A stretch of 64,000 nt of DNA from positions 124,001 through 188,000 of the forward strand of contig NZ_JABEQE010000005.1 in the NCBI RefSeq assembly GCF_014174375.1. The letters run 5' to 3'. This DNA comes from Gluconacetobacter asukensis. GTDB taxonomy: Bacteria; Pseudomonadota; Alphaproteobacteria; Acetobacterales; Acetobacteraceae. Below the pieces are notes generated by a model. That model had not been told where the DNA came from. It made no database searches and worked only from the letters and a program-made list of their open reading frames with translations. Of the stretch, positions 7,934 to 18,625 are shown piece after piece (within the stretch, counting starts at the first letter, position 1; the number at the start of each line of letters is the position of its first letter). The position numbers and the translations under genes are program-made.

Positions 7934-9337
7934 TCACGATGGCGCACGGCCGCCCCGGCGCGGCGCAACCGCACCCAGCGCCACGATCAGGACCAATGTC
8001 AGGCTGCCCAGCTCGATCTGCACCCGCGTGTCCGGCGTCAGCATCATCGTCACCATCACCAGCAGAATGGCCCCCACCGTCAGCCAGGACAGATACGGAA
8101 ACAGCAGCATCGGAAAGGCCGGCTGCCGCCCCTCGCCATGCATCCTCCGGCGCAGCGCGATCTGGGCGAAGACCACCATCAGATAATCGAACAGGATGAT
8201 CGCCCCGGATGCATTGAGCAGAAAGCCGAAGACCTCGCCCGGGAAGGTCGCCGCAATCACCGTCAGCACAACGGCCACCAGGCTGCCGATGGCAATCGCC
8301 CGGCGCGGCGCCCCGCTGGGCCCGGTACGCACCAGCACCGCCGGCGCATCGCCATGCGCCGCCATCTCGAACAGGATGCGCGAGGTCACATACAGCGTGG
8401 AATTGAGGCACGACGCGATCGCCACCAGCACTACCACCGTCATCGCGGTCTCGGCCCCCGGAATGCCGATCCGGTGCAGCACGTCGAGAAACGGCGAATG
8501 GCCGATACGGATCTGGTTCCATGGGATCAGGCACAGGATCACCGCCAGCGAACCCATGTAGAACAGCATGACGCGCACCACGACGGTACGGATGGCCTGG
8601 ACGATATTATATCCGGGATTGTCCGTCTCCGCCGCCGCGACGGTCGCGATCTCCGCTCCGGCGAAGGTAAACAGGATCGCCGGCATCAGCGCCAGCGAAG
8701 CCCCGAAACCACGGGGCATGAATCCGCCCTGGTCCCACAGATGCGCGATGCCGCCATGCAGCGAAGACCCGATCACCCCGAACAGCGCCAGCCCGGCAAT
8801 GATCGTGAACACGCCGATCGCCGAGATCTTCATCAGCGAGAACCAGAATTCGAACTCGCCATACCCCCGGACCGACCCCATGTTCACGGCCGTCATCAGC
8901 CCGATCAGCGCCAGCGCCACCGGCAACTGGGCAACGCCCAGCATGGGCGCCACGATCAGCGCCGCCGCCTTGGCCTCGACCGAGGCCACCACCACCCAGA
9001 ACAGCCAGTACGACCAGCCGGTGACGAAGGCGGCCCGATGCCCCAGCCCCCGCCGCACATGCCCGACGAACGACCCCGCCTCCGGGCACTCGATCGCCAT
9101 CTCCCCCAGCATCCGCATGACCAGGAAGACGATCAGCCCGGCCATCAGATAGGACAGCAGCACCAGCGGCCCCGCCCCCTGGATCATGACCGACGTGTTC
9201 ACGAACAGCCCGGCCCCGACCATCCCGCCGATGGCAATCATCGAAACGTGGCGGGTCCGCAACGAATGGGCCAGGCCGCCCCCGTTGGCGGGCGCCGCGT
9301 CCGGCTGGCTGTCATCGATCGGTGTAGGGTTCAGCAT
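7934..9337 (-). CDS. Amino-acid permease, APC/AAT family (GabP/AnsP-like)
   Basis: This secondary transporter has 467 residues and about 12 membrane segments. The N-terminal consensus IAIGGMVGAGLFVNTS is the APC substrate-binding GxG loop, and the ETDNPGYNIVQAIRTVVVRV segment is typical of the amino-acid transporter (AAT) subfamily that includes GabP, AnsP and ProY. The substrate cannot be assigned. Its start overlaps the eipB stop by 7 bp, so it is the last gene of an aspS-eipB-permease run. Confidence 0.9.
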   Translation of the reverse strand: MLNPTPIDDSQPDAAPANGGGLAHSLRTRHVSMIAIGGMVGAGLFVNTSVMIQGAGPLVLLSYLMAGLIVFLVMRMLGEMAIECPEAGSFVGHVRRGLGHRAAFVTGWSYWLFWVVVASVEAKAAALIVAPMLGVAQLPVALALIGLMTAVNMGSVRGYGEFEFWFSLMKISAIGVFTIIAGLALFGVIGSSLHGGIAHLWDQGGFMPRGFGASLALMPAILFTFAGAEIATVAAAETDNPGYNIVQAIRTVVVRVMLFYMGSLAVILCLIPWNQIRIGHSPFLDVLHRIGIPGAETAMTVVVLVAIASCLNSTLYVTSRILFEMAAHGDAPAVLVRTGPSGAPRRAIAIGSLVAVVLTVIAATFPGEVFGFLLNASGAIILFDYLMVVFAQIALRRRMHGEGRQPAFPMLLFPYLSWLTVGAILLVMVTMMLTPDTRVQIELGSLTLVLIVALGAVAPRRGGRAPS

Positions 9338-10164
9338 CGGTGACCTTCCGGGGCCGGGGTGAAACTGTGCAGCGTGCCGTGCATGCGGAAATCTCCGAAA
9401 TCCATGTCCAGATCATCGGATACGCCATTGGCGAAATACCGCATCCCGATCTCGTAATCGGGACGCATGTCGTGCGACGAGGCGGTATAGAACGCCACAT
9501 GCACCCTGCCGGACGGCAGGCGGGCCAGTGCCGGAAACGGGCTGGCCGAAGGCGGACGGTTCCACCCCAGGATCATGATATACGTATCCTGCGCCCCATC
9601 ATCGCCCGTGCCGTCGAACAGGCTCGGCGCCAGCGACGCCTGTCCCTGCTCGCCGGCACTGATGATCGCCCTGGTATGGGCCATCGGGAATAGAACCCCG
9701 GCCGGAAGGCTGACCGTATGGGCGCGCGGCTGGGTATAGCGGATCTCGCCGCCGGTCGGCGTCATCGTCGCCTCGCCCATCACCCGGCTGGCCGGATGGC
9801 CATTCGCGGTCTGGACGGTCTGGAACACCAGATTATGCCCGTCCTTGGCTTCCAGCGTCGCATAATCCGACACCATCTCGGTCACGGCGCCCGAGCGCGA
9901 GACCGTCTGCAGCTTCAGCTGCTGCTGGGTCGACCATGCCGAACACGCATCGCTGACCGCATAAGTCATGGTTCCGCTGGCGGAAATCGTATCGCCTCCG
10001 GTCACGGCCGCCAGCGTCAGGTCATACACCGCGCGATGGGGCGCCAGCGCGACCGGCGCCTCCGCCCAGGCAGGGCTTCCCATCCCCGGCAGAGCCAGGA
10101 GGGCCGCCGCCAGCAGCGCCCTGCCCGGCCGCGCCATGGCGGCGCATCGGATGCTTGGTTTCAT
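9331..10164 (-). CDS. eipB: Periplasmic EipB family protein (DUF1849)
   Basis: This 277-residue exported protein begins with a signal peptide (about residues 1-34, cleavage near PAWA-EAP). The mature part shows the DUF1849 pattern: LAPHRAVYDLTL near the N-terminus, GTMTYAVSDACSAW with C74, and a last-residue Cys (HRC). In Brucella EipB the equivalent pair forms a disulfide in a spiral beta-barrel required for envelope integrity. The start used is the ATG at 10164, directly before the signal sequence; an upstream in-frame ATG is less likely. Confidence 0.85.
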   Translation of the reverse strand: MKPSIRCAAMARPGRALLAAALLALPGMGSPAWAEAPVALAPHRAVYDLTLAAVTGGDTISASGTMTYAVSDACSAWSTQQQLKLQTVSRSGAVTEMVSDYATLEAKDGHNLVFQTVQTANGHPASRVMGEATMTPTGGEIRYTQPRAHTVSLPAGVLFPMAHTRAIISAGEQGQASLAPSLFDGTGDDGAQDTYIMILGWNRPPSASPFPALARLPSGRVHVAFYTASSHDMRPDYEIGMRYFANGVSDDLDMDFGDFRMHGTLHSFTPAPEGHRC

Positions 10165-10231
10165 GACCGCAGCAGAGCCCATCGCGTCATTCCGCGCAAT
10201 GATGCTCCGCTGGCAATGCGCCATCTCCGGC

Positions 10232-12043
10232 CTATTCCGCCGGCTTGGCGTCCTTGCTGGCCGAAGGCTTGGGCCGTGGCAGGTCGAGTGCCAGCGACAG
10301 CTCCTTCAGCCGCTCGGGCGGCACCGGCGCCGGGGCCCCCATCATCAAATCCTCGCCCTGCTGGTTCAGCGGGAACAGGATCACCTCGCGGATATTCGGC
10401 TCATCGGCCAGCAGCATGACCATGCGGTCCACGCCCGGCGCCGAACCGCCATGCGGCGGCGCACCGTAGCGGAAGGCATTCAGCATGCCGCCGAACCGCG
10501 CCTCGACCTCGCTGGCCGGATACCCCGCCAGCTCGAACGCCCGGATCATCACATCCGGACGATGGTTGCGGATCGCGCCCGACGACAGTTCGATACCGTT
10601 GCAGACGATGTCGTACTGATAGGCCGTGATCGTCAGCGGGTCCTGGCTGTTCAGCGCCTCCAGCCCGCCCTGCGGCATCGAGAACGGGTTGTGCGAGAAA
10701 TCGATCTGCCCCGTTTCCTCGTTGCGCTCATACATCGGGAAATCGGTGATCCAGCAGAAGCGGAAGGCATTCTGCTCGATCAGCTCCAGCTCGGTCGCGA
10801 CGCGCGTGCGCACCTGGCCCGAGAATTTCACGACCTCGTCGCCCTTGCCCGCCGCGAAGAACACGGCATCGCCCGCCTTCAGCCCGGTCACGGCACGAAT
10901 CGCCTCCACGCGCTCGGGCTCCAGGTTCTTGGCAATCGGCCCCTTGCCACCTTCCTCGTCGAAGATGATGTAGCCCAGCCCACCGGCCCCGGCCTCGCGC
11001 GCCCAGGCGTTCAGCTTGTCGTAGAAGGCACGCGGACGGTCGCCCGCCCCCGGCGCGGGAATCGCGCGCACCTCGCCGCCCGCGGCGACGATGCGGGCAA
11101 ACAGGCCGAAGCCCGAATCGGCAAACGATTCGGTCACATCGCTGATCAGCAGCGGATTGCGCAGGTCCGGCTTGTCGCTGCCATACAGCTTCATCGCCGT
11201 AGCGTAAGGAATCCGCTCGAACGGCGCCGCGCTGACCGTGCGCCCACCGCCGAACTCGCGGAACACGCCTTCCATCACCGGCTCCAGGGTCGCGAACACG
11301 TCCTCCTGGGTGGCGAACGCCATCTCGAAATCAAGCTGATAGAACTCGCCCGGCGACCGGTCGGCACGCGCCGCCTCGTCACGGAAACAGGGCGCGATCT
11401 GGAAATACCGGTCGAACCCGGCAACCATCGCAAGCTGCTTGAACTGCTGCGGGGCCTGCGGCAGGGCATAGAACTTGCCCGGATGCATCCGCGCCGGCAC
11501 CAGGAAGTCGCGCGCGCCCTCGGGCGAAGAGGCCGTCAGGATCGGCGTCTGGAACTCGATGAACCCCTGGTCGGTCATGCGGCGGCGCAGGCTGGCGATC
11601 ACCTGCGAGCGCAGCAGGATGTTCCGATGCACCTTGTCCCGCCGCAGATCGATATAGCGGTAGGTCAGGCGCAGATCCTCGGGATAGTTCTCGTGGCCCG
11701 CGACCTGGAACGGCAGCACCTCGGCCGCCGACTGCACGTCCACCTCGCGGGCGCGCAGTTCGATATCGCCGGTCGGCAGGTTCGGGTTGCGCGTCGCGTC
11801 GTCGCGCAGCACGACCTCGCCCGTCACCGTCAGCACGCTTTCCACGCGCACGCGCTCGACCGCCTCCAGCACCGGCGAACCGGCGGGAATCACGATCTGG
11901 GTGATGCCGAAATGATCGCGCAGATCGATGAACAGCAGACCGCCATGATCGCGCTTGCTGTGCACCCAGCCGGAGAGGCGGGCGGTCTGCCCGGCGTCGC
12001 TGGCCCGAAGCGCGGCACAGCTATGGGTACGGTAGGGATGCAT
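10232..12043 (-). CDS. aspS: Aspartyl-tRNA synthetase
   Basis: AspS is a class IIb synthetase of about 603 residues, the long bacterial form with a GAD insertion. It shows the N-terminal OB-fold ([20 protein letters not shown]), motif 2 ([20 protein letters not shown]) and motif 3 ([14 protein letters not shown]). The start is the ATG at 12043 (MHPYRTH). In this lineage the enzyme may be the non-discriminating type that also charges tRNA-Asn, but whether asparaginyl-tRNA synthetase is absent cannot be judged here. eipB follows after 67 bp. Confidence 0.97.
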   Translation of the reverse strand: MHPYRTHSCAALRASDAGQTARLSGWVHSKRDHGGLLFIDLRDHFGITQIVIPAGSPVLEAVERVRVESVLTVTGEVVLRDDATRNPNLPTGDIELRAREVDVQSAAEVLPFQVAGHENYPEDLRLTYRYIDLRRDKVHRNILLRSQVIASLRRRMTDQGFIEFQTPILTASSPEGARDFLVPARMHPGKFYALPQAPQQFKQLAMVAGFDRYFQIAPCFRDEAARADRSPGEFYQLDFEMAFATQEDVFATLEPVMEGVFREFGGGRTVSAAPFERIPYATAMKLYGSDKPDLRNPLLISDVTESFADSGFGLFARIVAAGGEVRAIPAPGAGDRPRAFYDKLNAWAREAGAGGLGYIIFDEEGGKGPIAKNLEPERVEAIRAVTGLKAGDAVFFAAGKGDEVVKFSGQVRTRVATELELIEQNAFRFCWITDFPMYERNEETGQIDFSHNPFSMPQGGLEALNSQDPLTITAYQYDIVCNGIELSSGAIRNHRPDVMIRAFELAGYPASEVEARFGGMLNAFRYGAPPHGGSAPGVDRMVMLLADEPNIREVILFPLNQQGEDLMMGAPAPVPPERLKELSLALDLPRPKPSASKDAKPAE

Positions 12044-12172
12044 GGTCCGGTCCTGTGTCACCAAAAAACAAGGGACGGGACGCGACGCGCCCCGTTCGAT
12101 CGAAGGCGGAGGAAGCCGGGCCGGGCCGCCCCTGTCAAGGGTTGCCTGCGCCCACCAGCCTCCGCCCCGCCA

Positions 12173-13276
12173 TCACGCCTCGGCGTGTTCCGGAAACAGC
12201 CCGGCCAGCCCCAGTTGCGAGGCCGCGCACAGCCCGCGCTCGGTGATCAGCCCCGTCACCAGCCGCGCGGGTGTCACGTCGAACGCCGGATTGGCCGCCC
12301 GGCTGCCCGGCGGCGTCACCCGCACGGTCTCGACCCGCCCGTCTTCGGTCTGGCCGGTCACACTCGTCACCTCGGCGCCAGCGCGCTCCTCGATCGGGAT
12401 TTCGGTCAGCCCGTCGGTCACGCGCCAGTCGATGGTGGTCGACGGCAGCGCAACCCAGAACGGCACGCCATTGTCATGCGCCGCCAGCGCCTTCAGATAG
12501 GTGCCGATCTTGTTGGCCACGTCCCCGCCGCGCGTCACGCGGTCGGTGCCCACGATCACCAGATCCACCGATCCGTGCTGCATCAGGTGCCCGCCGGCAT
12601 TGTCGGCCACCACCGTATGCGGCACGCCATGGCTGCCCAGCTCCCACGCCGTCAGCGCGGCGCCCTGGTTGCGCGGCCGGGTTTCATCCACCCAGACATG
12701 CACCTTCAGCCCGCTGTCATGCGCCATATAGATCGGCGCCAGCGCGGTGCCCCAGTCGACGGTGGCAATCCATCCGGCATTGCAGTGGGTCAGGATATTG
12801 ACCGTCGCCCCCTCGCCCCGCCGCGCCGCGATCTCCTGGATCAGGCTCAGCCCATGCCGGCCGATCGCCTCGTTCTGCGCCGCATCCTCGTCGCAGATCC
12901 GCCCGGCCTCGTCATAGGCGGCGGCAACCCGCGCCTCGGCCGGCAGCGGGCGCAGCCGCGCCTGCATGCGCTCGATCGCCCAGCGCAGGTTGATCGCGGT
13001 CGGCCGCGTGTCCGCCAGCAGGGCGGCATCGCGCTCCATCGCGGCGTCGGAGGCATCGACGCGCAACGCCAGCGCCAGCCCATAGGCCGCCACCGCGCCG
13101 ATCAGCGGCGCACCGCGCACCTGCATGCTGCGGATCGCCTGCGCCACCTGGTCCCGCTCGGTCAGGCGCAGGATATCCAGCGCCCAGGGCAGGCGGGTCT
13201 GGTCGAAGATATGGACCGACCAGCCATCATCCTGGTCCACCCATACGCTGCGATAAGGGATGTTACCGATCTTCAT
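12173..13276 (-). CDS. mtnA: S-methyl-5-thioribose-1-phosphate isomerase
   Basis: MtnA converts methylthioribose 1-phosphate to methylthioribulose 1-phosphate in methionine salvage. It has 367 residues. Family motifs are [18 protein letters not shown], the catalytic-Cys segment [20 protein letters not shown] and the Asp region [24 protein letters not shown]. The ATG at 13276 ([10 protein letters not shown]) is preferred over the upstream ATG at 13291. No other salvage gene is adjacent. Confidence 0.95.
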   Translation of the reverse strand: MKIGNIPYRSVWVDQDDGWSVHIFDQTRLPWALDILRLTERDQVAQAIRSMQVRGAPLIGAVAAYGLALALRVDASDAAMERDAALLADTRPTAINLRWAIERMQARLRPLPAEARVAAAYDEAGRICDEDAAQNEAIGRHGLSLIQEIAARRGEGATVNILTHCNAGWIATVDWGTALAPIYMAHDSGLKVHVWVDETRPRNQGAALTAWELGSHGVPHTVVADNAGGHLMQHGSVDLVIVGTDRVTRGGDVANKIGTYLKALAAHDNGVPFWVALPSTTIDWRVTDGLTEIPIEERAGAEVTSVTGQTEDGRVETVRVTPPGSRAANPAFDVTPARLVTGLITERGLCAASQLGLAGLFPEHAEA

Positions 13277-13382
13277 GTCGCATGTTTCCAATGGCTGGGA
13301 AAAAGGCCGCGCAGGGAAGCACCCAAGCCCCGCGACATCAAGCCCGCAACCATCCGGCTGCGGGCTCCACGCGACAGAATAT

Positions 13383-13413
13383 CAGGTTCATGCGGCAGAT
13401 GCGCGTGAACCTG
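13383..13413 (-). terminator. Hairpin downstream of htpG
   Basis: CAGGTTCATGCG (13383-13394) pairs with the complementary arm ending TGAACCTG (13406-13413), including one G-T pair. This gives a stem of about 12 bp 13 nt after the htpG stop. The following T tract is poor. It may be an htpG terminator or a 3' stabilising structure. Confidence 0.35.
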
Positions 13414-13425
13414 TCATGGCAGGCT

Positions 13426-15306
13426 TTAAGCCGCGCCGCCCTGAATATGGGTCAGCGTCGCCGTCAGCCGGCTGGCAAACGCGGTCGGGTCCTTCAGGCT
13501 CTCGCCCTCCTGGATCCGCGCGATATCCAGCAGGATCAGCGCCGTGTCGGTCACCGATTCACCGCGCGCCACCCGCGCCGCCAGATCGCGGATCAGCGGA
13601 TGCGCCGGATTGACCTCCAGCACCGGCGCCAGGTCCGGCACGGCCTGGCCACTGCGGCGCAGCAGGCGCTGCAATTGCAGGTCGGGCCCCTGCCCGGCCG
13701 ACGCCAGCACTACCGCGCTGCTCACCAGCCGCGTGCTGCCGCGCACCTCGGATACCGCATCGCCCAGCGCGTCCTTCAGCGCCGGCAGCAGCGTGTCCAG
13801 CTCCGCCTTCTCGCCTTCCGACAGCGGGGCCTCGAACTTCTCCAGGTCGGCATGGCTCTGGCTGACGCTACGCAGGGATTTACCTTCGAACGTGCCCAGA
13901 CGATCGGGCCAGAAGGAATCGACCGGATCGGTCAGCAGCAGCACCTCGATCCCGCGTGCCTTGAACCCTTCCAGTTGCGCCGAGGCCGGCAGCGTGTCCG
14001 GATTGTCGCCGGTCAGGTAATAGATCGCCTCCTGCCCGTCCTTCATCCGCGCCACGTAATCGGCCAGCGTGGTCCAGCCCTCTTCGGTGCTGGGGAAACG
14101 GGCCAGACCCGCCAGGTCGGTGCGGTATTCCGCGTCGTCCCAGATCCCTTCCTTCACCACCGGGCCAAAATTGTCCCAGAAGCCGGCATAGGATTCGGCA
14201 TCCTTGGCACGGTTGCGCAGCTCGTTCAGCACCCGGTTGGTCACGGCCTTGCGGATCCGCTGCAACACCGGCGTCGCCTGCAACATCTCGCGCGAGACGT
14301 TCAGCGGCAGGTCCTCGGTATCCACCACGCCCTGCACAAAGCGCAGCCAGGGCGGCAGCAGCGCCGCATCGTCGGTGATGAACATGCGGCGGACATGCAG
14401 CCGCACCCGGCTCTCGCGCACCTGCTCGCCGAACTCGAACGGACGGCTGCCGGGGATGAACAGCAGGGCCGTGAAATCGATCGTGCCTTCGGCATGCCAG
14501 TGCAGCGTCGCCCAGGGCGTATCGAAATTATGGCTGACATGGCGATAGAATTCGGTGAGCTGCTCTTCGGTGACCTCACTGCGCGGCTTGCGCCACAGGG
14601 CCGTGCCCGCATTGGCCGCCTTGTCCTCGCCATCGCTGTGGATCGTGATCGGCCAGGCGATGTGATCGGCCCATTTCCGTACGATCGCTTCCAGGCGCCA
14701 TGCATCCAGAAACTCGTCGGCATCCTCCTTCATGTAGAGGATGATGTCGGTGCCGGGCTGCTCGCGCGTCGCGGGGCTGAGGGTGAAGCTGCCCTTGCCG
14801 TCCGACGACCAGCGCCACGCCTCGTCCGTACCGGCACGGCGCGACACCACGTCGACATGCTCCGCCACCATGAAGGCGGCATAGAAACCGACACCGAACT
14901 GCCCGATCAGGCCGGACCGTTCCTCCGGCTTGTGCTTGGCCAGCTCCTCGCCGAACGCACGGGTGCCCGAACGCGCAATGGTGCCCAGGTTGCGCGCCAG
15001 CTCGTCCTTGCTCATGCCCGCGCCATCGTCGCTAATGGTCAGGCGCCGCGCATCCTTGTCGGGCTCGATACGCACCTTCGCGCCCTCGGGCAGCGCCTGG
15101 GCGGCATCGGTCAGGGCCTCGAAGCGCCGCCGGTCGGTGGCGTCGGCGGCGTTGGCCACCAGTTCACGCAGGAAAATCTCGCGCTCGGAATACAGCGCAT
15201 GCACCACCAGATCGAGCAGCCGCCCGACCTCCGCGCTGAAAGCATGCTCCTCGCCACCCGTCGCAGCGGGGCGGCCCGCATCGGAGCCCGCAGCCTGATC
15301 GACCAT
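13426..15306 (-). CDS. htpG: Chaperone protein HtpG (Hsp90)
   Basis: HtpG is the cytosolic Hsp90 ATPase chaperone. It has 626 residues from the ATG at 15306 (MVDQAAGSD). The GHKL ATP-binding motifs are clear: [33 protein letters not shown] and [17 protein letters not shown]. The middle domain contains [19 protein letters not shown]-type sequence (seen as [20 protein letters not shown]). It follows the NUDIX gene by 95 bp and may have its own promoter. Confidence 0.96.
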   Translation of the reverse strand: MVDQAAGSDAGRPAATGGEEHAFSAEVGRLLDLVVHALYSEREIFLRELVANAADATDRRRFEALTDAAQALPEGAKVRIEPDKDARRLTISDDGAGMSKDELARNLGTIARSGTRAFGEELAKHKPEERSGLIGQFGVGFYAAFMVAEHVDVVSRRAGTDEAWRWSSDGKGSFTLSPATREQPGTDIILYMKEDADEFLDAWRLEAIVRKWADHIAWPITIHSDGEDKAANAGTALWRKPRSEVTEEQLTEFYRHVSHNFDTPWATLHWHAEGTIDFTALLFIPGSRPFEFGEQVRESRVRLHVRRMFITDDAALLPPWLRFVQGVVDTEDLPLNVSREMLQATPVLQRIRKAVTNRVLNELRNRAKDAESYAGFWDNFGPVVKEGIWDDAEYRTDLAGLARFPSTEEGWTTLADYVARMKDGQEAIYYLTGDNPDTLPASAQLEGFKARGIEVLLLTDPVDSFWPDRLGTFEGKSLRSVSQSHADLEKFEAPLSEGEKAELDTLLPALKDALGDAVSEVRGSTRLVSSAVVLASAGQGPDLQLQRLLRRSGQAVPDLAPVLEVNPAHPLIRDLAARVARGESVTDTALILLDIARIQEGESLKDPTAFASRLTATLTHIQGGAA

Positions 15307-15400
15307 GTCGGAAATCTCTCTGTTACGTAAAATCATCCAATGGCAGCATATGGGTCACGAACATCATGATTTCAACGCCCTGCGACCCATCCATCTTCCA

Positions 15401-16033
15401 TCACTCGAAATCGGCCGGCAGGCCGGGCGCGCGGTAATGCTCGAACATGCGCCGTATCTGCCCCGGCAGCACCCGACCCAGCGACAGGTCGGCCGGAATC
15501 TCGTCCGGGCCGAACCAGCCGATTTCCGAAGTCTCGATACTGGTGGCCGCTTCCCCACCCGCCAGATCGCACAGAAAGAAGAACTTGGCGCAGGAGAACG
15601 CCTTGTGCTCATGCCCCTGCCGGTCGCGGTCCCACACCGCCGCCAGCCTGCGCACCGTCACGATATAGCCGCTTTCCTCCTGCACTTCCTTCACAGCGTT
15701 CTCGGCCGGGGTCAGGTTCACATCCGCCCACCCACCGGGCAGCGTCCAGCGCCCGCCGTCCAGCACCTCGCGCACCATCAGGATACGGCCCGCCGCGTCG
15801 AACACGGCGGCACGCACTTCAACCTTGGGCGTCGCATAGCCTTCCTGCCCGGCAAACAGGCTCTCGATCCACGCCACCGGCGCGCCGGTCCCCACCGCCA
15901 TCATGCGCGCGGCGATCACCCGCAGCATCTCGTACCGCTCGCGGTCGAACGGGTCGCGGGTAAAGCTCAGGCCGGTCTGGGCAATGGCCTGGATCTCCCG
16001 CCCCCAGACCAGCCAGTCGGGCTCGCCGCTCAT
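15401..16033 (-). CDS. NUDIX hydrolase with N-terminal NUDIX-associated domain
   Basis: This 210-residue enzyme has an N-terminal helical domain (WLVWGREIQAIAQTGLSFTR) as in ADP-ribose or nucleotide-sugar NUDIX hydrolases. The NUDIX box follows at GGWADVNLTPAENAVKEVQE then ESGY. The KEVQEESG half carries the metal-binding glutamates. The GX5E position has Leu instead of Glu, and the usual Arg of REUXEE is Lys. The substrate is unknown. The start overlaps the upstream cupin gene by 4 bp. Confidence 0.85.
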   Translation of the reverse strand: MSGEPDWLVWGREIQAIAQTGLSFTRDPFDRERYEMLRVIAARMMAVGTGAPVAWIESLFAGQEGYATPKVEVRAAVFDAAGRILMVREVLDGGRWTLPGGWADVNLTPAENAVKEVQEESGYIVTVRRLAAVWDRDRQGHEHKAFSCAKFFFLCDLAGGEAATSIETSEIGWFGPDEIPADLSLGRVLPGQIRRMFEHYRAPGLPADFE

Positions 16034-16494
16034 GCCGCGGCTCCTTCCGGCACCCAGCCCGGCGGGGCAAGTTCGAAGCCCGAGAACTGGAAGGCCGGGG
16101 CGACGATGCAGCCCACCACGCTCCACGCCCCCAGCGATTCGGCCGCCTGCCAGCCCATCACCGGCACCACCGCCTGCTGAAGATGCCCTTCGCCCGGGCA
16201 CGGCCCCAGAATCACGATCTCTTCCACCCCGTCCCGCGCCATGCGCAGCCGCAGCGGTGCGCCACCCTGCCAGCACCAGATTTCAGCCGCATCGACCCGG
16301 TGCCAGTGCGACCGCTCGCCCCGCGCGAGCAGGAACTGGATGGTCGTAGCCGTCCCGCGCCCGCCATCCGGCGGCGTATCGCGCCACAATTCGCGATACC
16401 ACCCGCCCTCCGGGTGCGGCGACAGGGCCAGCGCCTCGCGCACGGCATCGGCCGGCAGGTCGGGATTACGCAGATCGATCGCAGGCCGGGTCAT
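16030..16494 (-). CDS. Cupin protein, DUF985 family
   Basis: This 154-residue cupin-type beta-barrel has DUF985 signatures: LSPHPEGGWYRELWRD near the N-terminus, then TTIQFLLARGERSHWHRVDA with candidate metal-binding His residues, and the C-terminal PVMGWQAAESLGAWSVVGCI with VAPAFQFSGFELAPPGW. The function is unknown, although related proteins include sugar-epimerase-like folds. It is coupled to the downstream NUDIX gene and follows the UbiC/UTRA-like gene by 9 bp. Confidence 0.85.
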   Translation of the reverse strand: MTRPAIDLRNPDLPADAVREALALSPHPEGGWYRELWRDTPPDGGRGTATTIQFLLARGERSHWHRVDAAEIWCWQGGAPLRLRMARDGVEEIVILGPCPGEGHLQQAVVPVMGWQAAESLGAWSVVGCIVAPAFQFSGFELAPPGWVPEGAAA

Positions 16495-16503
16495 GGCGTC
16501 TCC

Positions 16504-17190
16504 TCACTTCGACGGGCCGTCAGCGGGCGGCGGCGGAAAATCCAGCATGGCGCCGGTATAGGTCTCCACCACCTCGCTGAACGGCACACCGTCCTGACGA
16601 TATAACAGCGCACGATGGCGCAGGATTTCGGCCGGAATCACAATCCTGCCCGCGCCGGGCGGCGGCAGGCCCCGCCGCTCCCAATCGTCGGGCAGCGGCG
16701 CGAACAGGCGGGCGCTGTCCAGCGTCCGGCGGGTGAAATGCAGGTCCGCCACCACATGGCCGAATGCGGTGTCGGTGCGTGACAGAAGGTCATTCATCGC
16801 CGGGGTCAGGCGCGACGGCACATACCAATTATCCGCCACCGACAGCACGCGGCCCCCGCATGCCAGCTCCACCCGGCGATAGGCGATCGCCTCGTCCGGC
16901 CCCACGGCCAGTTCCTGCCGCTGTTCCGCACTCGGCACCCGCACCACGCCCGCTATGCGCCGCGCCACCACATGGGCCACCGGCGCCAGATCATGGTCGC
17001 GGCACCACCCTTCCAGCGTCAGGGTCGCGCTGGGGTGAGACAGCAGACGTGCATCCAGCGTCGCAATCAGGGTTTCCAGCTCCAGGCGCGCACGCGGCGT
17101 ATCGGGCCACATCGTCCCTCCTTCCGCCGCCGCGGCGGGCACCGCGCAGGACAGGCCCGACAGCAGCGTGAATGCGCGGAGCGCCTTCAC
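16504..17190 (-). CDS. Exported UbiC/UTRA-like (chorismate-lyase fold) protein
   Basis: This protein of about 228 residues starts at GTG 17190 and overlaps the NCS2 permease stop as GTGA. Residues 1-22 look like a signal peptide (ALRAFTLLSGLSCAVPAAAA). The rest resembles the chorismate lyase/UTRA fold: LTLEGWCRDHDLAP, then AIAYRRVELACGGRVLSVAD followed by NWYVPSRLTPAMNDLL, and FGHVVADLHFTRRTLDSARL. An exported location argues against a role in ubiquinone synthesis. No function is assigned. Confidence 0.7.
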   Translation of the reverse strand: MKALRAFTLLSGLSCAVPAAAAEGGTMWPDTPRARLELETLIATLDARLLSHPSATLTLEGWCRDHDLAPVAHVVARRIAGVVRVPSAEQRQELAVGPDEAIAYRRVELACGGRVLSVADNWYVPSRLTPAMNDLLSRTDTAFGHVVADLHFTRRTLDSARLFAPLPDDWERRGLPPPGAGRIVIPAEILRHRALLYRQDGVPFSEVVETYTGAMLDFPPPPADGPSK

Positions 17191-18551
17191 GTACCGCCCC
17201 CGATGCCGCTGGCCAGTACCAGATAGAAAATGAACACCCCATCCAGCAGCAGCAGGATCGGCGTGATCTCGCTCCAGCGCCGCGCCACGACTGCCAGAAC
17301 GGTATAGAGCAGCAGTCCCAGCGCCAGGCTGACCATGAAATTGCCGGTCATGACCGTCACCAGCACCATCAGCAGCGGCGCCAGGATTCCCCCGGCATCG
17401 TCCTGCTCCGCCCGCCCCATATCGGCCAGCATGCCCAACCCCACCAGGATCAGCACCGGCGCGGTCGCCACCGCCGGGACGGCGGTAATGATCGGCCACA
17501 GGACCGACGACAGCGCGAACAGCGCGGCCACCGTAATCCCCACCAGCCCCGTCCGCCCCCCGGCCTCGGCACCAACCAGCGATTCCAGATAGGCCGACAC
17601 GGTCGACGTCCCGAGTATCGACCCCACCACGCTGGCCGTCCCGTCGGCGACGAAGGCAGCCCGACCCAACACCGGCTGCCCGTCTTCCACCGACAGGCCG
17701 GCCTTGCGCGTCACCGCCATCATGGTGCCGGTCGCATCGAAGAAATCGCCAAGGAAGAAATACAGCGTCACCGGCAGCACGAGGCCGAAATGCGTGACGA
17801 ACCCATGGAAATCGAAGGGAAACAGCATGTGGACCGGATAATGCGGCCATTCCAGCCACGCCGACGGCCGGGCCGTGACCGGCTGCCCGCCGGGATGATG
17901 GACGAAACACCCCGCGATGGTGACGGCAATGATGCTCAGCAGCATCCCCGCCGGTACACGCAGCATCCGCAGCACCCCGGCCAGGAACAGTCCGCCCACC
18001 GCCAGCAGCACCGCCGGATCACGCAGCGAGCCAAAGGCGAAACCGTCCGCGCTCTTCACCGCCAGCCCGCCGCTGACCATGCCGATATGGGCGATAAAGG
18101 CACCGATCGCGCAATGAATGCCGGTGCGAACCGACACGGGAAAGCCCATCACGATCTTCTGCCGCCAGTGCGTCAGCGACAGCGCGACGAAGGCCAGCCC
18201 CCCGATGAAGACCATGGTGAAGGCCACCGGCGGCGCGATCCCCATCTGCACGACCACGACCTGCGCGAAGATGAGGTTGCTGCTCATGGCCGGCGCCAGG
18301 GCGATCGGCAGGTTGGCCAGCAGCGCCATCAGCAGCGATCCGATAACCGAGGCCGCGATGGTCGTCATGATCATGTCGTGCCGGTCCAGCCCCGCCAGGG
18401 CCAGGATCGCCGGATTGACGATCATGATATAGGCCATGGCCCCGAACGTGGTCAGCCCGGCGATCAATTCCCGCGACAGGGTCGAACCTCGGCGCGTCAC
18501 ATGGAAAAAACGGTCGATCCAGCCGGTTGCCCCGGCGCCGTCATGCGTCAC
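17187..18551 (-). CDS. NCS2-family purine permease (AzgA-like)
   Basis: This proton symporter is probably for adenine, guanine or hypoxanthine. It has 454 residues and about 13-14 membrane segments. The AzgA-type N-terminus is present (STLSRELIAGLTTFGAMAYI followed by MIVNPAIL), as are the conserved TATAPALILVG-like segment (here VATAPVLILVGLGML) and the FFDATGTMMAVTRKAG signature. The downstream UTRA-like gene is translationally coupled. Confidence 0.9.
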   Translation of the reverse strand: MTHDGAGATGWIDRFFHVTRRGSTLSRELIAGLTTFGAMAYIMIVNPAILALAGLDRHDMIMTTIAASVIGSLLMALLANLPIALAPAMSSNLIFAQVVVVQMGIAPPVAFTMVFIGGLAFVALSLTHWRQKIVMGFPVSVRTGIHCAIGAFIAHIGMVSGGLAVKSADGFAFGSLRDPAVLLAVGGLFLAGVLRMLRVPAGMLLSIIAVTIAGCFVHHPGGQPVTARPSAWLEWPHYPVHMLFPFDFHGFVTHFGLVLPVTLYFFLGDFFDATGTMMAVTRKAGLSVEDGQPVLGRAAFVADGTASVVGSILGTSTVSAYLESLVGAEAGGRTGLVGITVAALFALSSVLWPIITAVPAVATAPVLILVGLGMLADMGRAEQDDAGGILAPLLMVLVTVMTGNFMVSLALGLLLYTVLAVVARRWSEITPILLLLDGVFIFYLVLASGIGGGT

Positions 18552-18625
18552 TGCCAGTCTCTTCCCTCAACAAGATGAGGCGACTGTCCTACCGCTTCCG
18601 ATATGATGCAAGGGAGACCGGCCCG

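Noticed and set aside
9968-13408. Very long plus-strand open frame opposite aspS and mtnA
   Set aside because: It is antisense to two unmistakable genes and is Arg/His/Gln-rich, as expected from high-GC codon shadows. It has no recognisable domain.
13277-13425. SAM-type riboswitch upstream of mtnA
   Set aside because: The gap has two hairpins (13341-13366 and 13383-13413), but I cannot match any known SAM or SAH riboswitch consensus.
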